A stretch of 64,000 bases of DNA from JABJOR01 sp965603075 (GTDB lineage: Bacteria; Pseudomonadota; Alphaproteobacteria; Rhodospirillales; Casp-alpha2). The translations under genes and the position numbers were made by a program. Below, in pieces: positions 8,077 through 16,701 of this stretch. The notes under the pieces are model-generated. The model had not been told where the DNA came from and searched no databases. It saw only the letters and a program-made list of their open reading frames with translations. The stretch is taken from the NCBI GenBank assembly GCA_965603075.1, contig CBFDBO010000014.1, forward strand, positions 1 to 64,000, given 5' to 3'. Each line of letters starts with the position of its first letter. Position 1 is the stretch's first letter.

Positions 8077-8111
8077 AACCGGACTCAATTTATTTTGAGT
8101 TCGGTTTTTTT
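8077..8111 (+). terminator. Intrinsic terminator after the micro-protein pair
   Basis: A 12-bp stem (AACCGGACTCAA / TTGAGTTCGGTT, one G-U pair) with a 6-nt loop is followed directly by a run of T residues. It is placed correctly to end the 7628-8013 transcript. Confidence 0.88.
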
Positions 8112-8174
8112 GTGTTTTAATTTTATGAATGAGCGCTTACTTTCGTTTGTACATAATTTTCAGATACATAATTC

Positions 8175-8381
8175 ATGTCAGACATACGCTCCAACGGTTT
8201 TACTCTCAAAGAATACCTAAAACCGGAAACTTTAAATATTTCGATGTGAGGTCCGGCGCGATAAAGCATCTTTGATGCATCGGATACGATCTTTCGCGCA
8301 AACTTTGACAAACTGGTCGTGCTGGAAGATAAAGGATATCGATTTGACCAACCCATGCGGGTAAACATTCTGACGAAATAA
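8175..8381 (+). pseudogene. Possible decayed gene fragment
   Basis: The frame starting at ATG 8175 reads MSDIRSNGFTLKEYLKPE, then hits two stops near 8247-8262, and continues in the same frame to a protein-like tail ending FDKLVVLEDKGYRFDQPM and a final VNILTK before TAA at 8379. A neighbouring frame offers FKYFDVRSGAIKH across the broken part, which suggests a frameshift as well as stops. I do not recognise the parent family. The alternative is non-coding sequence with a chance open stretch. Confidence 0.3.
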
Positions 8382-8391
8382 GGCTAATCCC

Positions 8392-9378
8392 ATGACACTG
8401 ACGACGCCCCTCTCAAAACCACCCTACGCACGCACCCTCTACCCCGAAATTGAGCCCTATAATAGTGGCATGCTTAAGGTATCGGATGTGCATGAGATTT
8501 ATTATGAAGAGTGTGGCAACCCGGATGGCAAACCCGTGGTCTATCTGCACGGTGGCCCCGGCGGCGGTTGTAATGCCAACTTCAGACGCTACTTTGACCC
8601 CAAGCTTTATCGCATCGTATTGTTTGATCAACGGGGATGTGGACGCTCCACCCCCCATGCATCATTGGTGGATAATACAACGTGGCATTCCGTTTCCGAT
8701 ATCGAAGCCCTCCGCGCCCATTGCAATATTGATAAATGGCAAGTCTTTGGCGGATCATGGGGCAGCACATTGGGGTTGGCTTACGCGCAAACCCACCCGG
8801 GGCGGGTAACAGAATTGGTCATGCGCGGTCTGTTCACCCTGCGCCGTTCAGAGCTCGAATGGTTCTACCAAGACGGTGCCAGCCACGTTTACCCCGATAT
8901 TTGGGAAGGCTACATCGCCCCGATCCCGCCTGAGGAACGCGGTGACCTGATCGCGGCTTATTACAAACGCCTAACCGGAAACGACAAAGCCGCCCAGATG
9001 GAATGCGCCCGTGCGTGGTCCCTATGGGAAGGCTCAACGCTATCCTTGTGGCCCGACGAAGGTCGTCAGGCCAACTTCGGCGCCGATGAATTTGCCCTCG
9101 CCTTTGCCCGTATTGAATGTCATTATTTCGTCAATGGCGGCTTCTTTGATACCGATGATCACATCATCGCCAACCTAGATAAAATCAAACACATCCCCAC
9201 CGTATTGATCCAAGGCCGCTTCGATATGTGTACCCCTGCCCGCACCGCATGGGAAATCCACAAAGCCTGGCCTGAGGCCGATTTCCATCTCGTCGGCGAC
9301 GCCGGCCACGCTGGCAACGAACCGGGCATCGTGCACGAACTAATCACCGCAACAGACCGATTCGCAGCTCTAACTTGA
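8392..9378 (+). CDS. pip: Proline iminopeptidase
   Basis: A 328-aa alpha/beta-hydrolase of peptidase family S33 that removes N-terminal proline from peptides. Clear motifs are the oxyanion HGGPGGGC (about residue 53), DQRGCGRSTPH, the nucleophile elbow GGSWGSTLGLAYAQTHP with catalytic Ser, the acid in QGRFDMCTP and the catalytic His in GDAGHAG. Length is typical (about 310-330). It is followed by the NRDE gene with 32 nt between, probably an operon. It is cytosolic and has no signal peptide. Confidence 0.95.
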   Translation: MTLTTPLSKPPYARTLYPEIEPYNSGMLKVSDVHEIYYEECGNPDGKPVVYLHGGPGGGCNANFRRYFDPKLYRIVLFDQRGCGRSTPHASLVDNTTWHSVSDIEALRAHCNIDKWQVFGGSWGSTLGLAYAQTHPGRVTELVMRGLFTLRRSELEWFYQDGASHVYPDIWEGYIAPIPPEERGDLIAAYYKRLTGNDKAAQMECARAWSLWEGSTLSLWPDEGRQANFGADEFALAFARIECHYFVNGGFFDTDDHIIANLDKIKHIPTVLIQGRFDMCTPARTAWEIHKAWPEADFHLVGDAGHAGNEPGIVHELITATDRFAALT

Positions 9379-9410
9379 CCGGAGCGTAACAACGGCGTAC
9401 CTCAATCACC

Positions 9411-10202
9411 ATGTGCACTCTCGTTATCCTCACCCGTCCGGAGCATGAATGGCCGTTGATTATTGCGGCCAATCGCGATGAGATGCGCGATCGGTCATGG
9501 CAAGCACCCGCGCGACATTGGGAGGATCGTCCCAATGTCACCGCAGGACGCGACGAACATGCCGGTGGAACATGGCTGGGGATGAATGACGAAGGCGTGG
9601 TGGCGGGTATTCTCAACCGCATCAACAGCCTCGGGTCCGAAGGTGGCAAACGCTCGCGCGGGGAATTACCACTTGAGGCCCTAGACCATGCCGACGCCCA
9701 AACAGCTGCTCAGGCACTGGGTGATTTAGATCCACGTGCTTACCGCGCCTTTAACATGGTGATTGCCGATAGAACCCAAGCTTGGTGCTTGGTCAACGAA
9801 GGTAATGGTCTTCCCATCATCAAGACCCGGATTGAGCCGGGTGTGTCCATGGTGACCGCTTCTGGTCTCAATGATTACGCGTCCGACCGAATTGCCTATC
9901 ACCTGCCCCGTTTTCAGGCCGCCCCGCCCCCTAATCCTTTTGAAGGTGACTGGTTCGCGTGGCAAGCCTTGATCGCCGATCGTTCCCGGGCCAGTGAAGC
10001 TCGTTGGGATGGGGCCATGCTGATCGATAATGTTGAGGGTTATGATTTTGGCACGGTCAGTTCATCGCTGATCGCCATTCCAGAATACAATCCAACTATC
10101 ACGCCAGCCAACTCACCAGAGAGCCCTCCAACCCTTACGCCCAAATGGTTATTCGCCCCCGGCATGCCGGACGTGACGCCGTGGCAGGAAATATTGCTCT
10201 AA
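9411..10202 (+). CDS. NRDE family protein (TANGO2-like)
   Basis: A 263-aa protein with the family-defining N-terminus MCTLVILTRPEHEWPLIIAANRDE. Other conserved pieces are WEDRPNVTAGRDEHAGGTWLGMNDEGVVAGILNR and the C-terminal GTVSSSLIAI. Cys2 would become N-terminal after Met removal, as in Ntn-type hydrolases. Eukaryotic TANGO2 is linked to heme or lipid handling, but the bacterial function is not settled. It lies downstream of pip in the same orientation. Its stop is followed by two further TAA codons in a loose repeat (TAA at 10200, 10209 and 10219). Confidence 0.88.
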   Translation: MCTLVILTRPEHEWPLIIAANRDEMRDRSWQAPARHWEDRPNVTAGRDEHAGGTWLGMNDEGVVAGILNRINSLGSEGGKRSRGELPLEALDHADAQTAAQALGDLDPRAYRAFNMVIADRTQAWCLVNEGNGLPIIKTRIEPGVSMVTASGLNDYASDRIAYHLPRFQAAPPPNPFEGDWFAWQALIADRSRASEARWDGAMLIDNVEGYDFGTVSSSLIAIPEYNPTITPANSPESPPTLTPKWLFAPGMPDVTPWQEILL

Positions 10203-10273
10203 ACATCCTAAATCAGCTTAAATCATCTCTGCTTAGCGTTGTCATAAAGCCGTTCACCTGCTATACGATGCCA

Positions 10274-10301
10274 AACATGGTTAATTTAAATTAACCATGT
10301 T
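10274..10301. promoter_or_regulatory. Perfect 28-bp palindrome upstream of purC
   Basis: Each 14-bp half reads AACATGGTTAATTT followed by its exact complement, with no spacer. It is AT-rich, lies 47 bp before the purC start and has no T-run. It fits an operator or cruciform element better than a terminator. Confidence 0.55.
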
Positions 10302-10347
10302 ACACAATTACAGATATTCATATCATTATCCTCACGGAATTCAGCAC

Positions 10348-11112
10348 ATGGCAAGACGCAGACAGATCTACGAAGGCAAGGCAAAAGTTCTATTTGAAGG
10401 ACCGGAACCCGGTACTCTGGTTCAATATTTCAAAGACGATGCCACCGCTTTTAACAACCAGAAAAAAGGCACCATCACGGGCAAGGGGGTGATTAACAAT
10501 CGCATTTCTGAATACTTGATGAACCGTCTGGCCGATATTGGTATTCAAACCCATTTCATTCGCCGCCTGAACATGCGTGAACAATTGGTTCGCCAAGTTG
10601 AGATCATTCCGCTTGAAGTTATCGTGCGTAATGTTGCCGCGGGTAGCCTTGCCAAGCGTTTTGACATGCCCGAAGGCGCGCCTCTACCGCGTTCCATCGT
10701 TGAATACTGTTATAAATCCGACGAGCTTAATGATCCGTTGATTTCAGAAGAGCACATAACCGCCTTTGGTTGGGCAACACCGCAAGATTTGGACGAGATT
10801 ATGTCTGTGTCTCTGCGTATCAATGATTTCCTCACGGGTCTGTTTTATGGCATTGGTCTGCGCTTGGTTGATTTCAAATTGGAATTCGGCCGGGTGTGGG
10901 ATGATGAACAAATGCGCATCTTGCTCGCCGATGAAATCAGCCCAGATTCATGCCGTCTATGGGATGTAAAAACCGACGAAAAATTGGACAAAGACCGTTT
11001 CCGCCGCGACTTAGGGGGTGTTGAAGAAGCCTATCAAGAAGTCGCACGCCGCCTTGGTATCATGCCGGAAAGCTCCCAGCAGGATATGCAGGGTCCGGAT
11101 ACAATGCAGTAA
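10348..11112 (+). CDS. purC: Phosphoribosylaminoimidazole-succinocarboxamide synthase
   Basis: A 254-aa SAICAR synthetase that joins CAIR and aspartate with ATP in de novo purine synthesis. Motifs: RRRQIYEGKAKVLFEG at the start, KDDATAFNN, GKGVINNRISEYLM, EVIVRNVAAGSLAKR, VDFKLEFGR and DEISPDSCRLWD. I place the start at ATG 10348 because family members begin MARRRQIYEGKAK; the upstream ATG at 10297 adds 17 non-conserved residues and sits in the palindrome. purS and purQ follow, so this is the head of a purine operon. Confidence 0.96.
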   Translation: MARRRQIYEGKAKVLFEGPEPGTLVQYFKDDATAFNNQKKGTITGKGVINNRISEYLMNRLADIGIQTHFIRRLNMREQLVRQVEIIPLEVIVRNVAAGSLAKRFDMPEGAPLPRSIVEYCYKSDELNDPLISEEHITAFGWATPQDLDEIMSVSLRINDFLTGLFYGIGLRLVDFKLEFGRVWDDEQMRILLADEISPDSCRLWDVKTDEKLDKDRFRRDLGGVEEAYQEVARRLGIMPESSQQDMQGPDTMQ

Positions 11113-11160
11113 GTTATGCAGTAAGTTATGCAGTAATTAATGCTGTAATATGTGCCGTAA
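11104..11160 (+). repeat. Twelve-bp tandem array at the purC stop
   Basis: Units ATGCAGTAAGTT (11104-11115), ATGCAGTAAGTT (11116-11127) and ATGCAGTAATTA (11128-11139) are followed by two decayed copies (ATGCTGTAATA, TGTGCCGTAAG). The first unit is the end of purC. Each good unit is itself a start-codon/Gln/stop string. Confidence 0.75.
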
Positions 11161-11189
11161 GATTAGATTTAAGAAATAAGGAATTCACC

Positions 11190-11432
11190 GTGAAAGCGCG
11201 CATTCAAGTTATGTTGAAAAACGGCGTCCTCGACCCCCAGGGAAAGGCCGTCCAGCACGCCCTTGGTTCTTTGGGTTTTGAGGGTGTTAACGAGGTCCGT
11301 CAGGGAAAAATCATCGAATTGGAACTTAGCGAAACCGATGAAGCCACCGCCCGTGAAGCGGTGGACAAAATGTGCAAGCAATTGCTCGCCAATACCGTGA
11401 TCGAAGATTATTCCATTGAGATAGAGAGCTAG
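11190..11432 (+). CDS. purS: Phosphoribosylformylglycinamidine synthase subunit PurS
   Basis: An 80-aa small subunit of the three-part FGAM synthase (PurS, PurQ, PurL). The conserved features are MKARIQVMLKNGVLDPQGKAVQHALGSLGF, VNEVRQGKIIELEL and the C-terminal LANTVIEDYSIEI. It starts with GTG at 11190, preceded by AAGGAA at a good distance. It bridges PurQ and PurL so that ammonia from glutamine reaches the synthetase. It lies between purC and purQ, 15 nt before purQ. Confidence 0.96.
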   Translation: MKARIQVMLKNGVLDPQGKAVQHALGSLGFEGVNEVRQGKIIELELSETDEATAREAVDKMCKQLLANTVIEDYSIEIES

Positions 11433-11447
11433 AAGGGTAATCGCACC

Positions 11448-12140
11448 ATGAAAACCGCCGTCATCGTCTTTCCCGGATCAAATTGTGACCGCGACGCACA
11501 AGTCGCCCTACGTCAGTCCTTTGGGACTGAGCCGATTATGGTTTGGCATGGCGATGCGACCATGCCCGATGTTGACTTGATCGTTGTTCCGGGCGGTTTT
11601 TCTTATGGTGATTATTTACGCTCTGGCGCCATGGCGGCCAATTCACCCATCATGCGAGAAGTGGTCGCACAGGCCAATAAAGGCGTAAAAGTCCTCGGTA
11701 TTTGTAACGGGTTTCAAATCCTTACCGAAGCGGGTCTTCTGCCCGGTGCGCTTATGCGTAACGCTGATTTAAAGTTTGTCTGCCGTGATGTGCATTTGCG
11801 GGTTGAACGTAATGACACGGTATTCACATCACACTACACGCAAAACAATGCCATCCGCATTCCCATCGCCCACCACGATGGAAACTATTTTGCCGACAGC
11901 GATACCCTGCGGCGTCTAAGCGGTGATAATCTAATCGCGTTTCGTTATTGTGATGAAAAAGGCGACATAAACGATGCCGCAAATCCAAACGGATCGCTTT
12001 ATAATATTGCCGGAATCTATAACGAAAACCTCAATGTTTTGGGTATGATGCCCCATCCAGAGCGTTTAATTGACCCCGCATTGGGCGGTTCCGATGGTCT
12101 GCCGATGTTTACGGGTCTTGTCGAAGGTCTAGCGGCTTAA
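11448..12140 (+). CDS. purQ: Phosphoribosylformylglycinamidine synthase subunit PurQ
   Basis: A 230-aa class I glutamine amidotransferase that supplies ammonia to PurL. The nucleophile Cys lies in VLGICNGFQILTEAGLLPG (about residue 87) and the catalytic His/Glu pair in MMPHPERLIDP near the C-terminus. VFPGSNCDRDA and PGGFSYGDYLR are typical PurQ signatures. It follows purS closely. purL is not adjacent: an OmpA-like gene and a rhomboid gene lie between them. Confidence 0.96.
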   Translation: MKTAVIVFPGSNCDRDAQVALRQSFGTEPIMVWHGDATMPDVDLIVVPGGFSYGDYLRSGAMAANSPIMREVVAQANKGVKVLGICNGFQILTEAGLLPGALMRNADLKFVCRDVHLRVERNDTVFTSHYTQNNAIRIPIAHHDGNYFADSDTLRRLSGDNLIAFRYCDEKGDINDAANPNGSLYNIAGIYNENLNVLGMMPHPERLIDPALGGSDGLPMFTGLVEGLAA

Positions 12141-12288
12141 AAGACGCAATCAAGGTTAACAAAAATAAAATTATTTTCCTTCTATATTCATAATTCTGAA
12201 ACCAAACCCAACATATAGTATAATTTCAAGCAAGCCGATTCGCACTTTATACATGCGTTAACCATATTGTTAATTGGAATATCTATTT

Positions 12289-13434
12289 ATGGCCCATCCC
12301 GTCTTTACATCTTTGAAATCAAACGCTTTTTTTACCGCTGGGTTAATTGCAGCAACCGTTTTATTGCCCACCCAAGCCTTTTCAGAAGGGTTTTATGCTG
12401 GGTTTGCAGGGGGGCTTAATCAAACAAACGATGCATCCATTAGCGGTACGGGCATTAATGCCGATGCAGAATTTGATTACGGCAACACCGCCGCCGCGAC
12501 TTTGGGGTACGATTACTCGGACGGTTTTCGGGGTGAAATTGAACTCAGCGGTCGGTGGAGCGATACGGATACCATCAGCAATACAAGCGGCGCTGGTGAC
12601 GTTCGTGCCCTCAGCGCCATGGCAAATGCGCTTTACGATATCTCTCTCGGATCGTCTTTCACCCCCTATATCGGTGTTGGCATTGGGGCGGCAAATGTAG
12701 AGGCCAGCGGCATTTCACCCGTTGGCGGATCAACCATTTCTGACGACGATACAGCCTTTGCCTATCAAGGGATCGTTGGTACGTCCTATCAACTTAATAA
12801 TACTGTTTCTTTAAATGCCGATTATCGTTATTTCGCCACCTCGGATTTAGATTATTCCACGGTATCGGGCGTATCGGTATCAGAAGAATATAGCAATCAC
12901 ACGGTTTTGTTCGGGATCAGCTTTGGCTTTGGTGGGGACACCAATGCCGATACCATGCCGGGTGTCAGCGGCAGTTTGCCTGCATCCGAAAGCCCCACAC
13001 AAGTAGCTGCCACATTACCAGAACCCGCACCCGTTCCAGAAACCGAGCCAGAATTGGCGGCGGCGTCCAGCACTGAACTACAAACCGCCGCGGCGCCCTC
13101 TTTCCCCACGGCCTATCGCATTATGTTTGATTGGAACAAATCTGATCTTGATGAAGACGCCATGACGGTCATCCGTTTATCGGCATTAAACGCGATCAAT
13201 GGTAAAATTTTGCACATCCGTGCCAGCGGTCATGCGGATCGATCCGGTACAGAGAAAAATAATAACAAGGTCTCTGAAAAACGCGCGCGCGCTGTCAAAC
13301 AAGCCTTGATCGACCAAGGGGTCGCCCCTGATCATATCGCCATTGATTGGTTCGGCGAAGTCATGATGTTGGTCAGCACCCCAGATGGAGAGCGCGAACC
13401 CCAAAACCGCCGTGTGGAAATTGTCTTCGAATAA
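12289..13434 (+). CDS. OmpA-like outer-membrane beta-barrel protein
   Basis: A 381-aa exported protein. There is a signal peptide to about residue 30 (AATVLLPTQAFSEG), then an eight-stranded barrel-like domain with alternating aromatic strands (FYAGFAGG, ATLGYDY, FTPYIGVGIGAA, SLNADYRYFAT, HTVLFGISFGFGG). A Pro/Glu/Ala-rich linker (about 225-270) leads to an OmpA C-terminal peptidoglycan-binding domain with IMFDWNKSDLD, ASGHADRSGTEKNN and EKRARAVKQALI. I chose ATG 12289 because a TTG at 12274 would add five unneeded residues. It sits between purQ and purL and may have its own promoter in the 148-bp gap upstream. Confidence 0.88.
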   Translation: MAHPVFTSLKSNAFFTAGLIAATVLLPTQAFSEGFYAGFAGGLNQTNDASISGTGINADAEFDYGNTAAATLGYDYSDGFRGEIELSGRWSDTDTISNTSGAGDVRALSAMANALYDISLGSSFTPYIGVGIGAANVEASGISPVGGSTISDDDTAFAYQGIVGTSYQLNNTVSLNADYRYFATSDLDYSTVSGVSVSEEYSNHTVLFGISFGFGGDTNADTMPGVSGSLPASESPTQVAATLPEPAPVPETEPELAAASSTELQTAAAPSFPTAYRIMFDWNKSDLDEDAMTVIRLSALNAINGKILHIRASGHADRSGTEKNNNKVSEKRARAVKQALIDQGVAPDHIAIDWFGEVMMLVSTPDGEREPQNRRVEIVFE

Positions 13435-13449
13435 TAAAACAGGCCTCCT

Positions 13450-14247
13450 ATGATATTACCGCTATACGACAGAACCCCGAAATCTAATATTCGGTTTCAA
13501 TATGTCACGGTCACCATCATTGGTCTGTGTGTATTGGCTTTTTTATGGCAACAGTCCCTGGGCGGGATAGCCGCTCGAAAACTCGTTCTTGGTCTTGGTG
13601 CAATCCCGGCAGTTATTTTTGGTAATGGCGAATTACCGCCCGAACTGTTCATGGCCCCCGCAGAAATCACGATATTAACCAGTATGTTCCTGCACGGCGG
13701 ATGGATGCATCTGTTGGGTAACATGCTGTTTTTATGGGTGTTGGGCGATAACATCGAAGATGCCATGGGTCATAAACGCTTTACCCTATTTTATGTCTTA
13801 TGCGGGATCGCGGCGGCGCTGGCCCATGGGTTGGTTGATACCCAATCCGAAACCCCCATGATCGGTGCGTCCGGTGCCATATCGGGGGTGATCGGGGCCT
13901 ATTTATTGCTGCACCCCAAGGCCCCTATTCATACGCTGGTGTTTTATTTTGTCATCGCTATTCCTGCGTGGATATTGCTCAGCCTGTGGATCGGCATCCA
14001 AGTCTCCAATGTGGTGCTGGGCGGTGGTGGCAACGTGGCATGGTGGGCACACATCGGCGGACTTATCGCCGGCATTATTTTAATCCCCATTTTCAAATTC
14101 AAAAATGTCCCCCTCCTAAAAACCGCCCCCATTCCCCCAAATGATCCATCCGGAAAACCAACCCGAAAACGCCCCCGTGGCATTAAAATCATGCGGTTGG
14201 CCCCCAATCCTCAAAAAAATAAAGAATCTAAAGGGCCGTGGGGCTAA
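13450..14247 (+). CDS. Rhomboid family intramembrane serine protease
   Basis: A 265-aa polytopic membrane protein of peptidase family S54. Six or more hydrophobic segments are visible. The rhomboid signatures are all present: HGGWMHLLGNMLFLWVLGDNIED, the catalytic Ser in IGASGAISGVIGAYLLLHP and the catalytic His in WWAHIGGLIAG. The C-terminal 60 residues are a basic, Pro-rich cytosolic tail (KPTRKRPRGIKIMR). It follows the ompA-like gene after 15 nt and is probably co-transcribed. Its substrate is unknown. Confidence 0.92.
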   Translation: MILPLYDRTPKSNIRFQYVTVTIIGLCVLAFLWQQSLGGIAARKLVLGLGAIPAVIFGNGELPPELFMAPAEITILTSMFLHGGWMHLLGNMLFLWVLGDNIEDAMGHKRFTLFYVLCGIAAALAHGLVDTQSETPMIGASGAISGVIGAYLLLHPKAPIHTLVFYFVIAIPAWILLSLWIGIQVSNVVLGGGGNVAWWAHIGGLIAGIILIPIFKFKNVPLLKTAPIPPNDPSGKPTRKRPRGIKIMRLAPNPQKNKESKGPWG

Positions 14248-14270
14248 AATAGAGTTAAAACAGGGTTAAT
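14244..14270 (+). repeat. Eleven-bp tandem repeat on the rhomboid stop codon
   Basis: Degenerate units CTAAAATAGAG, TTAAAACAGGG and TTAATTTTATT start at 14244. TAA falls at 14245 (the real stop), 14256 and 14267, so the 11-bp period closes all three reading frames. Confidence 0.6.
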
Positions 14271-14297
14271 TTTATTGATTATCAGCCCTAATCTGCT

Positions 14298-16547
14298 ATG
14301 TATTCCGGCATGGAAAATACATCAGAAAACTCAATAGAAATCACCCCGCAAATTATCGCCGAGCACGGTCTCAATGCCGAGGAATATGAACTGATCCTCG
14401 ATATTATGGGACGGACGCCTAACTACACGGAACTGGGTATATTCTCGGTTATGTGGTCGGAGCATTGCTCTTATAAATCATCTAAAAAGTGGTTGAAAAC
14501 CCTGCCCACCGAAGCTCCTTGGGTGATCTGTGGTCCGGGCGAGAACGCTGGTATCATTGATATTGGTGATGGTCAGGCGGCGGTCTTCAAGATGGAAAGC
14601 CACAACCACCCCAGCTATATCGAGCCTTATCAAGGTGCGGCCACGGGTGTGGGCGGGATTATGCGTGATGTGTTCACCATGGGCGCACGCCCCGTCGCCA
14701 ATCTGAATGCCCTTCGATTCGGCAGTGTCGATCACGCCAAGACCAAACATTTGGTGGCTGGCGTTGTTTCCGGCGTTGGTGGATACGGCAATTGCATGGG
14801 TGTTCCCACCGTGGGTGGTGAGTGTGAATTTGATGCGGCCTATAACGGCAATATCTTGGTCAACGCCATGTGTGTTGGGCTGGCCGATACCGACAAAATC
14901 TTCTATTCCGAAGCATCCGGCATTGGTAATCCCGTTGTTTATGTGGGGGCCAAAACTGGCCGCGACGGTATTCATGGTGCCACCATGGCGTCCACCGAGT
15001 TCAATGCGGATTCGGAGGAAAAACGCCCCACCGTACAGGTCGGCGATCCGTTTACCGAAAAACTGTTATTAGAAGCCTGCATGGAATTAATGGCGACCGA
15101 TATGATTGTTGCCATTCAGGACATGGGTGCGGCGGGTTTGACCTCGTCCTCATTCGAAATGGCCTCAAAAGGCGGCATGGGTGTTGAGCTGAATTTGGAC
15201 AAAATCCCCCAGCGTGAGCCCAACATGACGGCCTATGAAATGATGTTGTCGGAAAGCCAAGAGCGCATGTTGATGGTTCTGAAACCGGGCCGCGAAGCTG
15301 AGGCCAAGGCGATCTTTGACAAATGGGAACTGGATTTTTCTGTTTGTGGTGTGCTGACCAATACGGGTCATATGGTGTTGCGTCATAAAGGTGAGATTGT
15401 GGCTGACCTGCCCATCGATCCGCTGGCGGAAGCCTCCCCAGAATATGATCGTCCTTGGGTTGAGACCGAGCCTGCTGATCCGGTTGCCACCGTGCTCGGT
15501 GACGTGTCGCGCGTTGATCCTACTGAGGTTTTAAAAGCCATGATGGGCTTACCGGATTTGGCGTCCAAGCGATGGATTTGGGAACAATATGACCACATGG
15601 TTATGGGTGATACAGTTGCCCGTCCCGGTGGCGACGCGGCGCTCATCCGTGTACACGGTACCAATAAAGGTTTAGCGGCGACCAGCGATTGCACCCCGCG
15701 TTATTGTCTGGCAAGCCCCAAAACCGGTGGTCGTCAGGCCGTCGCCGAGAGCTGGCGCAATATAACCGCAACCGGTGCCACCCCGCTGGCCTGTACCGAT
15801 AACATGAATTTTGGTAATCCCGAAAAACCAGAGATCATGGGACAGTTTGTTGGCTGTATCGACGGCATGCGTGAAGCGTGTATCGCGCTTGATTACCCCA
15901 TCGTTTCTGGCAACGTCTCGCTCTATAACGAGACCGAAGGCAATGCGATTTTGCCCACCCCTGTCATCGGTGGTGTTGGTATTATTGCTGATCTGGATAA
16001 GGCCGCGACCATTGATTTCAAATCAAGTGGTGAAGCGTTAATCGTCGTTGGCGATACCTTTGGTCAAATCGGTCAAAGCCTTTATATGAAAGTGGCAAAC
16101 CCCGATAACAAAACGACCTTTGCGCCCCCTTCGGTAAATTTACGCGAAGAACGGGCGAACGGTGACTTTGTTCGCACGCAAATTCTGGATGGGACCGTTA
16201 CGGCCTGTCATGATATTTCGGATGGTGGATTGCTCGTGGCGGTAACCGAGATGGCCCTAGCGGGTGATATCGGTGCCAAAGTTGAACCCGCTATGGTTCA
16301 CGAATGTCCTTTGCATGATTGGATGTTTGGCGAAGATCAGGCCCGGTATCTGGTAACGTGCACTGAGGCCGACGCACAAGGCTTACTTGACGCCGCGCGC
16401 GTCGCAGACGTTCGGGCCTTTCGCATTGGCACCACCGGTGGTGACGCCATTGTCATTCATCAGGAAATGGCCCAACGCGGTACGGTTAAGTTAAGCGCGC
16501 TACGTGATATTCATGAAGGTTGGATGCCAGCCTTTATGGCGGTCTAA
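14298..16547 (+). CDS. purL: Phosphoribosylformylglycinamidine synthase subunit PurL
   Basis: A 749-aa synthetase subunit, typical of the short PurL used with PurS and PurQ. It has two AIRS-like halves. Motifs include GRTPNYTELGIFSVMWSEHCSYKSS near the N-terminus, KMESHNHPSYIEPYQGAATGVGGI, QDMGAAGLTSSSFEMA, a second-half NFGNPEKPEIMGQ and CHDISDGGLLVAVTEMAL. It makes FGAM from FGAR using ATP and channelled ammonia. ATG 14310 (MENTSENS) is an alternative start four codons in. bolA and grxD follow in the same direction. Confidence 0.96.
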   Translation: MYSGMENTSENSIEITPQIIAEHGLNAEEYELILDIMGRTPNYTELGIFSVMWSEHCSYKSSKKWLKTLPTEAPWVICGPGENAGIIDIGDGQAAVFKMESHNHPSYIEPYQGAATGVGGIMRDVFTMGARPVANLNALRFGSVDHAKTKHLVAGVVSGVGGYGNCMGVPTVGGECEFDAAYNGNILVNAMCVGLADTDKIFYSEASGIGNPVVYVGAKTGRDGIHGATMASTEFNADSEEKRPTVQVGDPFTEKLLLEACMELMATDMIVAIQDMGAAGLTSSSFEMASKGGMGVELNLDKIPQREPNMTAYEMMLSESQERMLMVLKPGREAEAKAIFDKWELDFSVCGVLTNTGHMVLRHKGEIVADLPIDPLAEASPEYDRPWVETEPADPVATVLGDVSRVDPTEVLKAMMGLPDLASKRWIWEQYDHMVMGDTVARPGGDAALIRVHGTNKGLAATSDCTPRYCLASPKTGGRQAVAESWRNITATGATPLACTDNMNFGNPEKPEIMGQFVGCIDGMREACIALDYPIVSGNVSLYNETEGNAILPTPVIGGVGIIADLDKAATIDFKSSGEALIVVGDTFGQIGQSLYMKVANPDNKTTFAPPSVNLREERANGDFVRTQILDGTVTACHDISDGGLLVAVTEMALAGDIGAKVEPAMVHECPLHDWMFGEDQARYLVTCTEADAQGLLDAARVADVRAFRIGTTGGDAIVIHQEMAQRGTVKLSALRDIHEGWMPAFMAV

Positions 16548-16701
16548 AAAAAAGCCCCGCTCATACGGCCCTAAATCAGGTAATACCCAGTAATAACCGG
16601 GAATACCCACTATTTTCTTATGGTTGACGGGAGCCTCCGGACACGCCATATCATGGCTACGGATAAATATTTACGACGCAATAGTATTAAGGACACGCCC
16701 A

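Noticed and set aside
8123..8368. 81-codon minus-strand frame between the micro-proteins and pip
   Set aside because: It lies opposite the better plus-strand remnant, has no ribosome binding site and resembles nothing known.
7628..9378. CRISPR array or toxin-antitoxin pair around the small genes
   Set aside because: No spaced direct repeats are present, and the two small proteins are paralogues, not a toxin and antitoxin.
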